Assembly: GCF_000003815.2 (NCBI RefSeq)
Contig: NC_049989.1
Location: 21,794,318-21,822,950, forward strand
Origin: Branchiostoma floridae
Taxonomy: Eukaryota; Chordata; Leptocardii; Amphioxiformes; Branchiostomatidae
Direction: 5' to 3'
DNA: 28,633 nt
The notes under the pieces: generated by a model
Database searches by the model: none
What the model was told of the DNA's origin: nothing
What the model saw: only the letters and a program-made list of their open reading frames with translations
Program-made: the position numbers and the translations under genes
Shown here: piece by piece, positions 13,732 through 23,603 of the stretch
How positions within the stretch are numbered: the first letter of the stretch is position 1
Layout: the number at the start of each line of letters is the position of its first letter

Positions 13732-15590
13732 AGACCAGCGGCCCCAGAACTGCGTTTCCGGAGCGCGTCACAGCTTCGGACGTGACAGTTGCCGTGGGGT
13801 GTTATATTAAGAAAGAAGCTGATATATTTCATGTTCATGTCATTTGCATCTGTATTTTGTACCAATTAGTTGTTGATGTGTCCAGAAGTAAGTAGTACAC
13901 CGCTCAACTGTATATGTAAAATTTATCAGAGATGCAAAAACAGTTTTACAAAGAGGGCGTGTCTTCGCTTTTACATTTATGATATTGAATATGATATGCC
14001 ATTTTCAGGTCTCCCTCGTATTAGAGCTAGTATGTAACTGAAAGTTATCGACGGGTTTGTGAATTGCTTTCAAGTTCAACAACATAACTGTATAAAATAA
14101 AGAAGAAAAAACAGTCATCAATACGACGTAACAGTGCAGAACCAAGAATATGTTGTATTGTGTGACTTTCGGTCCGTTTTCGAAGCGCCCCCATTTCCTT
14201 TTCGGTGTGCTGATCTAAAGCAACAAACTATTATTTAATGTTAGCCAACAGGTCTTTACCTCTACTGCTTCTGTAAAATGTGATATTTAGTAGTGCAGGA
14301 GCTAGAAAAACGGACGTCATGTTTTCTTCCTCCTCGGGCCGGCCTATCAAATATTCACAATATCGTGCAGAGAGAACACATAAATGTACGGCCTGTCACG
14401 GAGATATGCCACGGTAGACTGGGGCGCCCGGACTTTCGTGACTTTCTGCAGAACACGCGCACGTCCAATTGTTTTGAGTCTGAAATCAGACCATTCTGTG
14501 AGAGAAGTTCGCATAGCAGCGTTAGCACCTGGACTAATCACTTATTCATTTTGTTACGACCCGGTCATCTTTAGAGTAGCTAATGGATAGTATTCTCCAA
14601 GCAGAGGTTAGGTCGCGGGGATAATAGTGGCTGGAAGTTTTACCGGCCTACTCAGGTGTCTTCTTAATGATTTTTTTTACAATGCACAAATACGGCACGG
14701 ACATTGCTGGTGTGAGAGTACAGAAGGGATGAGTTAAATTGCTAATTTATTAGAAATCTCCCTATATGCATATAGTTTTAAGTTTTTTTTAATCTTAGCG
14801 TCCTTTAATACTTAATTTTTCTATTATTCGTATGTCTATTAACATTATATCCTGTTGTATGAAATTGTCAAGTCTGGCATCAATTTAGCCGACCGGCTTG
14901 TACTGTTAGACATTTAACTAGAAGTTCATAAATAAACCATTTATTAATATTTATGTATGCAAATGAGTGCAGTAGAGCTCGGAGCCTCTAGCCAGCCAGT
15001 GACTATCGAGTTTCACTAAGAAGCGGCAACTTATAATATCTGCATTCATTTGGCCCCAGCACTTTATTAATCTTAATTAGTAGCGTTTGTTATATTAAAT
15101 ATGTTTAAAATGATAACATTGACGCCATTTCTGATACATCAGATAATATACATGGACAATGCATAACACTAAACTTTAACCCTAGCTATGATACAGCAGA
15201 TACGCTTGTGTGTGACGTCACCTGGGCTGGCGATTGTTTAGTAAACAGACGTACGCATTGCCCGTAACTGTCAACAGGAACCCCACAGCCTGTATCAAAC
15301 AGCCAAGATGATTTTAGAGTAAACTAAACTAACTTTAAGGAAGACAAGGAATAGCTTAATTTGTAAGCTATAAAAATGCCAATCGTTCATGTGTGACAAA
15401 GAGAATAGGCAGGGGTGGTGAAACAGCGTCAAACCCTTTGAGATAAGGTTTAGTGACCTGACTTAAACTTCAAAGTTAGACTTGATGTTTGCGCTGAAAA
15501 TATGTATTTCTGATTGTTATGTACCCAGCGTATAACTTAACTGTAATGTTTCCATTTCTGGCTCATAAATGACATTAAAATCCAGGTCTT
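13732..15590. other. Noncoding stretch upstream of TLR2
   Basis: The first 40 bases continue the homology to the sequence after block B ('AGACCAGCGGCCCCAGAACTG'). A phrase at 14593-14620 resembles an arm of the 6446 foldback. An ATGCAAAT octamer is at 14958-14965. Reading frames at 14293-14590 look like chance: their peptides match no family I recognise. The rest is AT-rich and is probably a 5' intron of TLR gene 2. Confidence 0.45.
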
Positions 15591-15629
15591 CGTACATTCC
15601 ACAGGATCACAACGACAGAACAGCTGGAC
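15591..15629 (+). promoter_or_regulatory. Predicted 3' splice acceptor and 5'UTR of TLR2
   Basis: ACATTCCACAG ends in AG at 15603-15604 and is equivalent to the acceptor of TLR gene 1. The exon would start at 15605, so an ATG at 15569 that opens the main frame would be intronic and unlikely to be used. The homologous ATG is at 15630. Confidence 0.5.
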
Positions 15630-18600
15630 ATGGAGTCAAAACCCGCTCTTCTGGCAGTCTGCTTAGCTGTGGTTTCCGCGCTCATCACCCAAATGGGCGG
15701 GTTAGAGGACAACTCCCGCCACCTGTGTGTCAGACCTGGAACTCAACAACTGTGGTGTGTACAGGGTTTACTCGAACCCGCGCGCTCCTAACGCAAGTAC
15801 CTCCCGACATTCCCAAGTCTGTCATCACGGTGGATCTCAGTGGTAACAACATCACTAAACTGTACAGCGGCTCGTTAAGTGGGTTAAGAAAACTAAAATC
15901 ATTAGACATGGATGGTAATATTCTACATACCATCGACGTTGGTGCGTTCGCTGGATTATCTAACTTGAGGCATTTAGATCTCAGTGTAAAAAATATCAGA
16001 AATTTACACGATCACATTTTTGACTCTTTGAATTCATTGGAAAGTCTGAAGATAGAGGAACTCATGATCAGTGACGACACAGAAGAGGACCGAGATACCA
16101 CCGCTAGATGGGTCAACAGCGGAAGTGGATTCTTACAACGACGCCAGCTGTGGGCACCGCTGTACAAACTGAAAGAATTGAGTCTACTAAGACCTAGCGA
16201 CCTCTACTTTGGACCTGTATTTAGAAATCTGTCTCACTTGGAGAGTATAGAAATACAGTTATGTTATTACCCTTCCCTCAGTTTTGAAATGTTCCGGCCG
16301 CTGTTTTTTACTCTGAAACATTTCTTCATTGAGTGTAGTGACACGTCTGGATGGGTATTTGTGGAGCCCGGTCTGCTGAAGTCATTCACACATCTGCAGA
16401 CGTTGGACCTCCGCTATACAGATTCCGATTTTCATGACGTTCTGTCTGAACTCCGACACACGCAGATTCCGGAGTTGGCCATGGCATTTGACACGTGGGA
16501 TTTCGACATTTACAACATAACATCTGTTATACCAGCGGAAATAAAAGGTCTAAAGTACTTAAAAACTTTGCTTGTGGATGTGACAAGTGATACAGACAAT
16601 GACTTCATACAAAATGACGCCTTTGCGAATCTGTCACATTTAGAAAGGCTGGACTTGCATGGTGACAGATGGAATCCGGATCTGCCAGGTTCGTTACTCT
16701 TGACTCTACAAGACAAGGCGTTCAGCGGACTGTCCTCACTCACTCATCTTACCCTGAGATGGAACCATCTTTCTGCTTTACCACAAGGCGTGTTTAAAAA
16801 TCTGACCTCTCTTACTCATCTTAACTTGACACAAAACGCAATTTCTACTTTACCAACAGACGTGTTTGACGGACTGACTTCAGTCACTCATCTTGACTTG
16901 ACATATAACAAAATTTCTTCTTTACCTAAAGGCGTGTTTGCAGAACTGACCTCTCTGACGTATCTTGACTTAAGTCATAACAACTTTAAAACCTTGGACA
17001 ATTTTGTTCTCCGTTACAATATCTATCTTGACTTTTTTGACCTCAGTTACAATAAGTTAGACCAACAAGCACTATGTGACATCATCAACGGTAATTCATT
17101 ACACGTAAATCGTCTGAATTTGAGTCATAATGAACTGACAGCTGCAGGTTTCGAATCCTTTTATTCCAGCCCTAGTCTAACTTGGAAAATTGTTGTGCTT
17201 GATTTGCAGTACAACAAAATTACAGATTCCCCTGACTTATGCGCCAATGCGAATGACCCTTTCGACAATGTTATCTTCTCATTTTATATATGTGAAAGTT
17301 TGGAAACACTTCTGGTAGATAACAATAGATTAACGGAGTTTCCTTCAAAATGGCTTTCATCAAAATTGTCAAACTTAAAAACTTTGACGGTTTCTAACAA
17401 CAACATCCAGCGTATCAAAACAGAAAACCACCTAGTGTTTGGCAACCAGGAACCAGCGTTGGTCCAGCTGGAACATCTGGATCTCAGTCATAACAAGATC
17501 AGCACCGTCGTGCAATCCGCCTTTCGTGGACTATCGCGGCTGAGGTTCCTGGATCTAAGTTACAACCAAATACAAAAGATAACAGAGAAAACGTTTGAAG
17601 GTTTGGGCAACCTCACTCACCTAAACCTGGCAGCCAATAGGATAGCGGTGATAGGGGGCGCCTTTGAACGTCTGTACGGGTTAAAAGATTTGAATATGGG
17701 TGGAAATAGCTTAGCTGTTTTGAATGAAACAGCACTGGGTCCTGTTGTCAACAGGCTGGAGAAACTGGACCTTACAGACAATCCGTTTCTGTGTGACTGT
17801 AACTTACTGTGGTTTGTTGAGTGGGCCAACGACAAATACGACAGGGTGCCGAACTTGTACAACCCTTACCCTGACGTTGGTCGAGGCTACACGTGTTCTA
17901 ATCCGGCAAAATTGCGCGGACGACGTTTGATAGACGGGTTGATCCAGAAACAACAATCTAACGACAGAAAAAATCCGTCAGAACGAAAGTTCTTTGACAC
18001 AGTCTGTAGTCATGGATTCCAACCAAACAGACTCCTGGCTTGTGTGCTTGCCTCTTCCGGCATCTTCGTCGCCATGATGACCATTTTCCTGGTCGACTAC
18101 AACATCGATCGTTTTCAGTACTACCTGTGGATGTTGCTGAGACCAAAGATTGGTGAAGTAGAAAACCAAGAGCCGCCCAGATACAAGCACGATGCTTTTA
18201 TTGCCTACAACAACCAGGACGTCATGTGGGTTGTACATGAAGCAATAGAAAATCTGGAACCCGACTACAGTCTGGTCATTCACGAGAGGGACTTTGCAGC
18301 CGGCGCTCCCATTGTGGAAAACATCGCGGATGCCGTGGAAAACAGCCGGAGAACCGTCTGCCTCATCACCAGGAACTTCCTGAAGAGTAAGTGGTGCGAG
18401 TACGAGTTCCAGATGGCCCAGTACAACATGTTTGAGGAGGGGGGAGGGAGGCGTCTCATCCTGGTGTTTCTGGAGAGGATTCCTGCCAGGATGCTGAAAC
18501 GATTCCGCCATCTGAACGCCGTAATGAAGAGGGACACGTACCTGACGTGGCCGGACGACGTGCGGAAAAGGCCGCTGTTCTGGAAGCGGCTGCGAGACGC

Positions 18601-18910
18601 TCTGGGCGATCCTCTACCCCGGGACCCAGAGCCTCAACAGCAGGTACAAGATCTGGAACGGAACCTTCCGGAGCAGCTGGTACAAGATCCGGAACGGGAC
18701 ATTCCGGAGCAGCTGGTACAAGATCTGGAACGGAACATTCCGGAACAGCAGGTAGATTACCCTGAACAGCCTCCGGTAAGGAACATCGTGGAAGTGCAGG
18801 TGCATGTCCCCGTACGGAACATTCCGGAACAGCAAGAGGAATTCATATTACCAGACCCAGACGACCCGTGGTTTGGAGATGGGGATAATGTGCCCCTCCT
18901 ACCTCTGTAG
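15630..18910 (+). CDS. Toll-like receptor (TLR gene 2), signal peptide frameshifted
   Basis: Paralogue of TLR gene 1 with the same order: signal peptide, N-terminal Cys pair, about 25-26 LRRs, LRRCT with four cysteines, transmembrane segment (about 18030-18100) and TIR from 18191. The ATG at 15630 starts the same signal peptide ([21 protein letters not shown]). One base is missing near 15692 relative to TLR gene 1, so that frame stops at 15791 after 53 codons. The rest is open in another frame to 18910; that frame opens at an ATG at 15569, which gives no signal peptide. In the TIR, box 2 reads RDFAAG instead of RD..PG, and box 3 FW (18578-18583) is kept. Over 3 kb without another defect argues for a very recent mutation or an assembly error, not an old pseudogene. 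Confidence 0.88.
16730..16945 (+). repeat. Three in-phase 72-bp LRR units in TLR2
   Basis: Units start at 16730, 16802 and 16874, each 24 codons of the form L(T/S)SLTHLxLxxNxxSxLPxxVFxx. TLR gene 1 has only the first at this place. The two extra units (16802-16945) are very regular and resemble the LPxGVFxxLTSL modules known from agnathan variable lymphocyte receptors and related LRR proteins. Confidence 0.85.
18644..18751 (+). repeat. Three 36-bp tandem repeats in the TLR2 cytoplasmic tail
   Basis: Units at 18644-18679, 18680-18715 and 18716-18751 encode [24 protein letters not shown] and [12 protein letters not shown]. They lie after the TIR domain. TLR gene 1 has only one diverged unit at the equivalent place. 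Confidence 0.95.
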
Positions 18911-19823
18911 CCACTAGTGTACCTCTTTGTTTCCAATGCAAAGTTGAACTCTAATGTCCGGGACAAAAATTGATAGCAATAGCTGGTAAATTGGTAAGAT
19001 GGTAAGTTGAAGAAAGTTCATGGTGGTTTGGTTCCTTTTTCTGTCATGAGATTGTCCCGAAGCAAATTAGTCTTAACTTCCAAAACAAATGGAACTTACC
19101 CAAATTTGCTGATAGAACTAGTCACTCGGTGAGCAGTAGATCGTAAGTTGAAGAACGTTTATGTTGCTAGCCGTCTCTGATAATTGGTTGTTGTAAATGG
19201 CCTCTCGTGGTTTGGTTCACTACACTGTATCATTTGATTTTTCGTTGACATACTACACTATTTCTGTGATTGTTTTAATGTTGTAGAGTTAACTATTGAT
19301 GGGAATTTCGACTTGTGTACATATGGACTAAATTCTGTGTTATTGTCTATTGTATCAATATGCAAGTTGCACCATTAATTTTGATTCTGGTGTGATGTGA
19401 ATTACTATTTTTTGTAATTTGATATCAAGGGATGGCTCTTATTTGAGATTCAAAAAGAGGCCATTAACACTCTTTCTAATAATCTTAGTGATGGTTGTAC
19501 TGTTGTAACTTTGTACTCTAACCTGATTTTAACACCATATCGTTATCTATTTCGGATACACTTATGTTATTATCTTTTATTGTTTGGTAATTAGGATCTT
19601 AAGGTTTATTTTGTAGCAGTGTTTTTTTTAGTTTGTAGTGGACTGAACGAAAGAATAAACAACAGAAACATGTTTGTACTGTTTGTATAACCTGGTTGGT
19701 TGTAACAAGATATCATTGATTTCATATTTACTCATGTTAGCTTTTATTGCTTAGTTAGTAGAATTTTATGGTTCATTTTGTATTTCTATTTGTAGCCTGT
19801 AACTGTTCAAACGAAATAATAAA
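18911..19823 (+). other. 3'UTR / 3' flank of TLR2 with two polyadenylation signals
   Basis: Homologous in blocks to the 3' flank of TLR gene 1 up to about 19520. Two AATAAA signals are at 19654-19659 and 19818-19823. The sequence before each is an imperfect direct duplication of about 165 bp ('TTA.CTTTTATTG.TT', '.TTCATTTTGTA/.TTTATTTTGTAG', 'AACGAAA.AATAAA'), so the polyadenylation region itself seems duplicated. Confidence 0.6.
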
Positions 19824-20353
19824 ATGCCGATTAGCACCAATTGGGTTGCAGTTACTTGTGATGTGTGTGTGGATACATGCAGAAAGTGAACAGCACGTTA
19901 CCGGCAGCTACTTTTGGTCTTGCCGCTGAGCCGTTACCAAAAACTGATACTGAAGATAAAAGTAGCGCACAGTCAAAAAACAAGAATTAAACAAAAGTCG
20001 CATCATACCCAAAGAGCCAAAAAAATAGCTTATCTCCAAGATGTATGGCTTTCTTGTTATTCCTTTTTGTGTTGGGGCGCCCGTTGGTTTGTATGGTATG
20101 ATATTAGTATCCATTATACAATATTTTACTTTCAATTCGTGGCATTTACAACTGCTTTGTATGATTTGCAGTGTGGTCGAAAAACTTTTTTTTCATTTTT
20201 GGAAACAGATGAAAATTAATACGTGCGCGGACGTCATCCATATGATCAAATTGACATGGCCTTTAATAAGCGAGAAAATGAGCATCACAGCCTCTAAGTT
20301 TATACACACTTTACAGGTTACACTAAAGCACATATACAATGTAGTAGTCTCTA
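19824..20353. other. Noncoding stretch
   Basis: No gene seen between the TLR and zinc-finger clusters. A frame at 20041-20350 gives a hydrophobic peptide but runs into the gap and resembles nothing known to me. Confidence 0.45.
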
Positions 20354-20453
20354 NNNNNNNNNNNNNNNNNNNNNNNNNNNNNNNNNNNNNNNNNNNNNNN
20401 NNNNNNNNNNNNNNNNNNNNNNNNNNNNNNNNNNNNNNNNNNNNNNNNNNNNN
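20354..20453. other. Assembly gap (100 N)
   Basis: Exactly 100 unknown bases, a conventional size for a gap of unknown length. Confidence 0.99.
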
Positions 20454-20496
20454 TAACGGAGCCCGTCAGAGACTTATGTGCGCACTAGCGTTAAAG

Positions 20497-20651
20497 ATGT
20501 TTTGCTAGATGCCAGACAGCATCTGATTTCCGACTTGAATACTCAAACTGCTCATAGCACATGTAGTCTCTCTTCACCAGTATGGGTTCTCATATGTTTG
20601 GATGAATAAGACTTTTATCAAAGCCGTCCTGTACCCACACTCCCCACACAT
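20497..20651 (-). pseudogene. Decayed C2H2 fingers downstream of ZNF-a
   Basis: Beyond the stop of the minus-strand zinc-finger gene the codons continue as MCGECGYRTA, then after a small insertion, in another frame, as SSKHMRTHTGEE. Near 20497-20525 they read RKSDAVWHLAKH, the second half of a further finger. The stop at 20652-20654 replaces the Tyr codon of the usual EKPYMC linker. The array was longer in an ancestor. Confidence 0.75.
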
Positions 20652-21128
20652 TTAGAGTTTCTCTCCTCTGTGTTTGACCCGATGTTGGTTCAAGATGAAC
20701 TTATGTGCAGCAGAAAAGTCACACTGGTCACATTTGTAGCGGTATTTACCAGTATGAGTTCTCATATGTTGGGTTAAGTCAGACTTTTTATCTGTCCTGT
20801 ACCCACACTTGCCACACATGTCATCAGCATGTTTTACTAGATGGCCGTACAAAGTAGATTTCTTAGCAGCAGCATAGTCACACTGGTCACACTTGTAGGG
20901 CCTTTCTCCTGTATGAGTTCTCATATGTTGGGATAAGATAGACTTACAAGTTGTCCTGTACCCGCACTCACCACATATGAAAGGTTTCTCTCCAGTAGAT
21001 GTTTCTGGCTGAGCTGTTGACTTGTCTTCAAACTTGCTTGCATCTCTGTCCAACACAACTTCAGTAGGAGACCCACCACAAAGGTTCTGTGGAACAGCAG
21101 TAGGAGACCCATTACCTGCCTCTGCCAT
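20652..21128 (-). CDS. C2H2 zinc-finger protein, truncated (ZNF-a)
   Basis: Probably a nuclear DNA-binding protein. The 158-residue product begins MAEAGNGSPTAVPQN, shared with ZNF-b upstream, followed by an acidic, low-complexity leader of about 50 residues and four C2H2 fingers. Fingers alternate between a CGxCGYRT type and a CDQCD(Y/F) type. The linker after finger 2 is HADDMC instead of HTGEKPYMC, about three residues short, which should alter finger spacing. I chose the ATG at 21126-21128 because a splice acceptor (ATTAG|GT) lies just before it, as in ZNF-b; an in-frame ATG 16 codons upstream would be intronic. The array ends at a stop inside a linker, with finger codons continuing downstream, so the gene is truncated or decaying. 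No KRAB, SCAN or BTB domain is seen. Confidence 0.8.
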   Translation of the reverse strand: MAEAGNGSPTAVPQNLCGGSPTEVVLDRDASKFEDKSTAQPETSTGEKPFICGECGYRTTCKSILSQHMRTHTGERPYKCDQCDYAAAKKSTLYGHLVKHADDMCGKCGYRTDKKSDLTQHMRTHTGKYRYKCDQCDFSAAHKFILNQHRVKHRGEKL

Positions 21129-21135
21129 GTCTGAC

Positions 21136-21716
21136 CTAATGGACAGATAATTGAAAAGATTAAACACATCAATCAAACATATGATGAGTCAAGAGTATAT
21201 TTTTTCTGTTGATGACAAAAATGGGAGGTTGCTACAACATCTGACAACTCTGACTGATTCACTCCCATCATTAAAAGCCAGGTGCTGGAACTGCTAGGAG
21301 AGAATCCCCACAGGTATAATAACACTGTACAGTATCTGTACGGCTACTTAGTCTCTATCCAGTACTCTATGTCTGTGGTAAAGATCCAGCAACAGAGAGG
21401 AGCATGGTTTGCTACAATTACTGTAAGGGTAGCCGCAAACTTGCGACTGAACCAACAGTCACAGACTGGTACGTTGAAGCAAATGAACAAATTGCCGAAT
21501 AAACGAGTACTGAGGATTAGTGCAACACCCCTTAGAGTTTGTTTCTATCAAACGACCATCTTTTGTCTCTACAGCAGTTTTGCCCCCCTCCCCCTTCCAA
21601 TTTTCTCAATCAAAAGTCTTACATTCCGCCCCAATGCCGCACATACGCCAGGGAGATGACCTATAGCTCCTCTGCTTCACGATAATGTACATATTTAGCA
21701 TAATCCAAGTTCTTAC
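21136..21716 (-). other. Predicted 5' intron of ZNF-a
   Basis: On the minus strand the donor reads CCAG|GTAAGAAC (GT at 21715-21716) and the acceptor TCCATTAG|GTCAGACATG (AG at 21136-21137). ZNF-b has the same arrangement with a 396-bp intron, so the junctions are supported by paralogue comparison. Confidence 0.7.
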
Positions 21717-21870
21717 CTGGTTCCAGTGTTGAATTTTACCTTCACAGTCCTGCAGTGTCTTCCTTCCACAGGCGAACATAGGGTTGAAAGGTGAACTCAT
21801 TATGGGTGAAAGGTCATATCTTATACCTGGTTATCCGATTTAGTGTCTTTAGAAGTTCTGCCTACATTGT
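21717..21870 (-). promoter_or_regulatory. Predicted untranslated exon 1 / promoter of ZNF-a
   Basis: Aligns with 25381-25525 upstream of ZNF-b. On the plus strand it contains GGGTTGAAAGGTGA (21781-21794) and, nine bases on, GGGTGAAAGGTCA (21804-21816), the latter a direct repeat of nuclear-receptor-like half-sites with one spacer base. The transcription start is not determined. Confidence 0.55.
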
Positions 21871-23462
21871 AAAAGGGTCGCGCCCATCCGCTGGCATGTT
21901 TGCTTTTAATTGCTTATTTTTCTTTCTTTATTGCTGCTTTTATGAAAGATATTTAAAACTTTCATACGCGAGATAAATATGTTTTAGATAGAAACAATAA
22001 AAATAATCATTGTTCTTCTTGTTAGACAGACAGGCAACCATCACCTTTGCCTTGCTCCTGTTACGAGTCTATTTTCCTCTTTACTAGTGGTTGTCATCTA
22101 TTGTCAAGTTAAAGGCGGGTACAGTACTGCCTTTGTTGTCTTCAAACTTCAAACCACCACTAGGGGCTTCTACTGGATTTAAGACCGTAATATTCATCTG
22201 CAACAGTTGTTTTAAAAGTGGAGTAATTATTGTGTAATGTACATATCCTGACAAGGGCTGTAGATTGATGTACAAACTACAGCCCAAGGGAGAACCAAGG
22301 ATTTAATGTTGTAACCTTTGAAAGTTATATGGCCATTTGAGAGACGTTTCTGTGAGGTTTGTTGGAGGGAGTTGGAAAACTTGCAACTTGCGTGGCCAGC
22401 ACAATACGAGAAAAAGACATTTGTTCTTTTATTAAATCATTTTCATTTCCACGTGTCTAAAACTAGCATAAATTGAATCAAGGAGGTTATATAGACTATA
22501 TGGCCTCCTTGATTGAATCAAATACATATTTTTACCTATTAGCCAACATCTTCAGAGCAATTACAGTCGCTTTATATAAACTATATGTGATCATAAATCT
22601 TTAATCACGTAAATAACTCCAGATGTAAACCAATATCTAACAGTGTACAGGCTAGTAAACAAATGAGAGAATTAACATCCATCCTCTACGTTTATGCACA
22701 ATTGTTACACTGAAGAAACGTTTTGTAGAATGTCAGTAGAAAGTCAGCTATCAGGATGTCAGTATTTGATAGAGACTAAGTAGCTGTACAGTTGCTCCAA
22801 CCAGGAATGTTGCAAACACGTCTCTACAAATAATGGTTTACAAATATGGGACTTTACACTTTGACCTTGGCCCACAATGCACCATGAGTGCAGATGCGCA
22901 CTGGGAACTGTGAAATGATGTGCTCACATTGGCGTGAGAAACATGTACATGTGGTGTTAAACCTTAGCTTAAGGTAGCAGAACACAGTTTTTAGCCTTTG
23001 GGGAATTCTATAGTTAAAGACCACAAGGTGACTGACATTTACGCAGATGAAATTAAGGGTGTAGTTTACAAGGTAGGCAAACTAATATGTTAAAGTCGAG
23101 GGTATAACCTACAAAATATCTAAAAACAAAAGCTACGATTTTGAACTTTTTTATGCCTCTTTAAAATGGTCATGTGGGGCCATGCGGAACTGAAAATGGC
23201 TCACCAAGACAGTCAGCTGTAAAGGTCACACGCATGGATACACCAAACTGGCAAACATCATGATCTTATGCATACGAGCTCAAAGTATACTCATCATACT
23301 ACCATATAGCAAAGTTCATGACCAACTTTAAAGTTATTGTGTTTTGAGGCGCTTCCAGATTTTAGTTGCATTACTTTTACGATCATTGAAAGTACTGTGT
23401 TTTTACATCCGTTTTCTCTGTTCCATGTGCTTGTATGTATGGCTGGGTAAGTTCTGTCTACC
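21871..23462. other. Intergenic region between zinc-finger genes
   Basis: No gene seen. A 24-base segment at 21336-21359 (inside the ZNF-a intron) has an inverted near-identical copy at 22768-22791. A perfect-looking hairpin lies at 22475-22515. The AT-rich remainder shows no coding signal. Confidence 0.45.
22475..22515. repeat. Short hairpin (19-base arms)
   Basis: Arms 22475-22493 and 22497-22515 pair almost fully (AATCAAGGAGG against CCTCCTTGATT at the base) around a 3-base centre. This is probably a tiny foldback repeat. Confidence 0.8.
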
Positions 23463-23603
23463 TGAACCTGAACTCCAAACACATTTTAAGTTTCTCATCA
23501 GTGTGGGTTGGTAGATGCCGGACAACATCTTATTTCAAAGTTGCTGAACTGAAACAAATGTTTGTTCAAGGTGGACTTACGCATGTAGCAGAATATAGTC
23601 ACA
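23463..23603 (-). pseudogene. Decayed C2H2 fingers downstream of ZNF-b
   Basis: After the stop, the minus-strand codons continue as CDY, then in a shifted frame as MRKSTLNKH. A later frame has DVVRHLPTHTDEKLKMC, recognisable as the end of one finger, a linker and the first Cys of another. At least one frameshift and one more nonsense codon interrupt it. Confidence 0.75.

Noticed and set aside
12840-13865. Long frames across 12840-13865
   Set aside because: Most of their length is the N gap; the same holds for frames at 1432-1749, 20041-20508 and 26544-27280.
14293-14590. Overlapping open frames at 14.3-14.6 kb as a small gene
   Set aside because: Several frames are open at once with no family similarity, splice context or repeat of codon pattern; I could not support any of them.
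15569-15629. ATG at 15569 as the true start of TLR2
   Set aside because: It lies upstream of the conserved splice acceptor, the resulting N-terminus has no signal peptide, and it has no counterpart in TLR1.
17978-18511. A 177-codon open frame on the minus strand opposite the TLR2 TIR region
   Set aside because: It is the antisense shadow of a strongly supported coding region, and a similar shadow exists opposite TLR1 (9506-9889).
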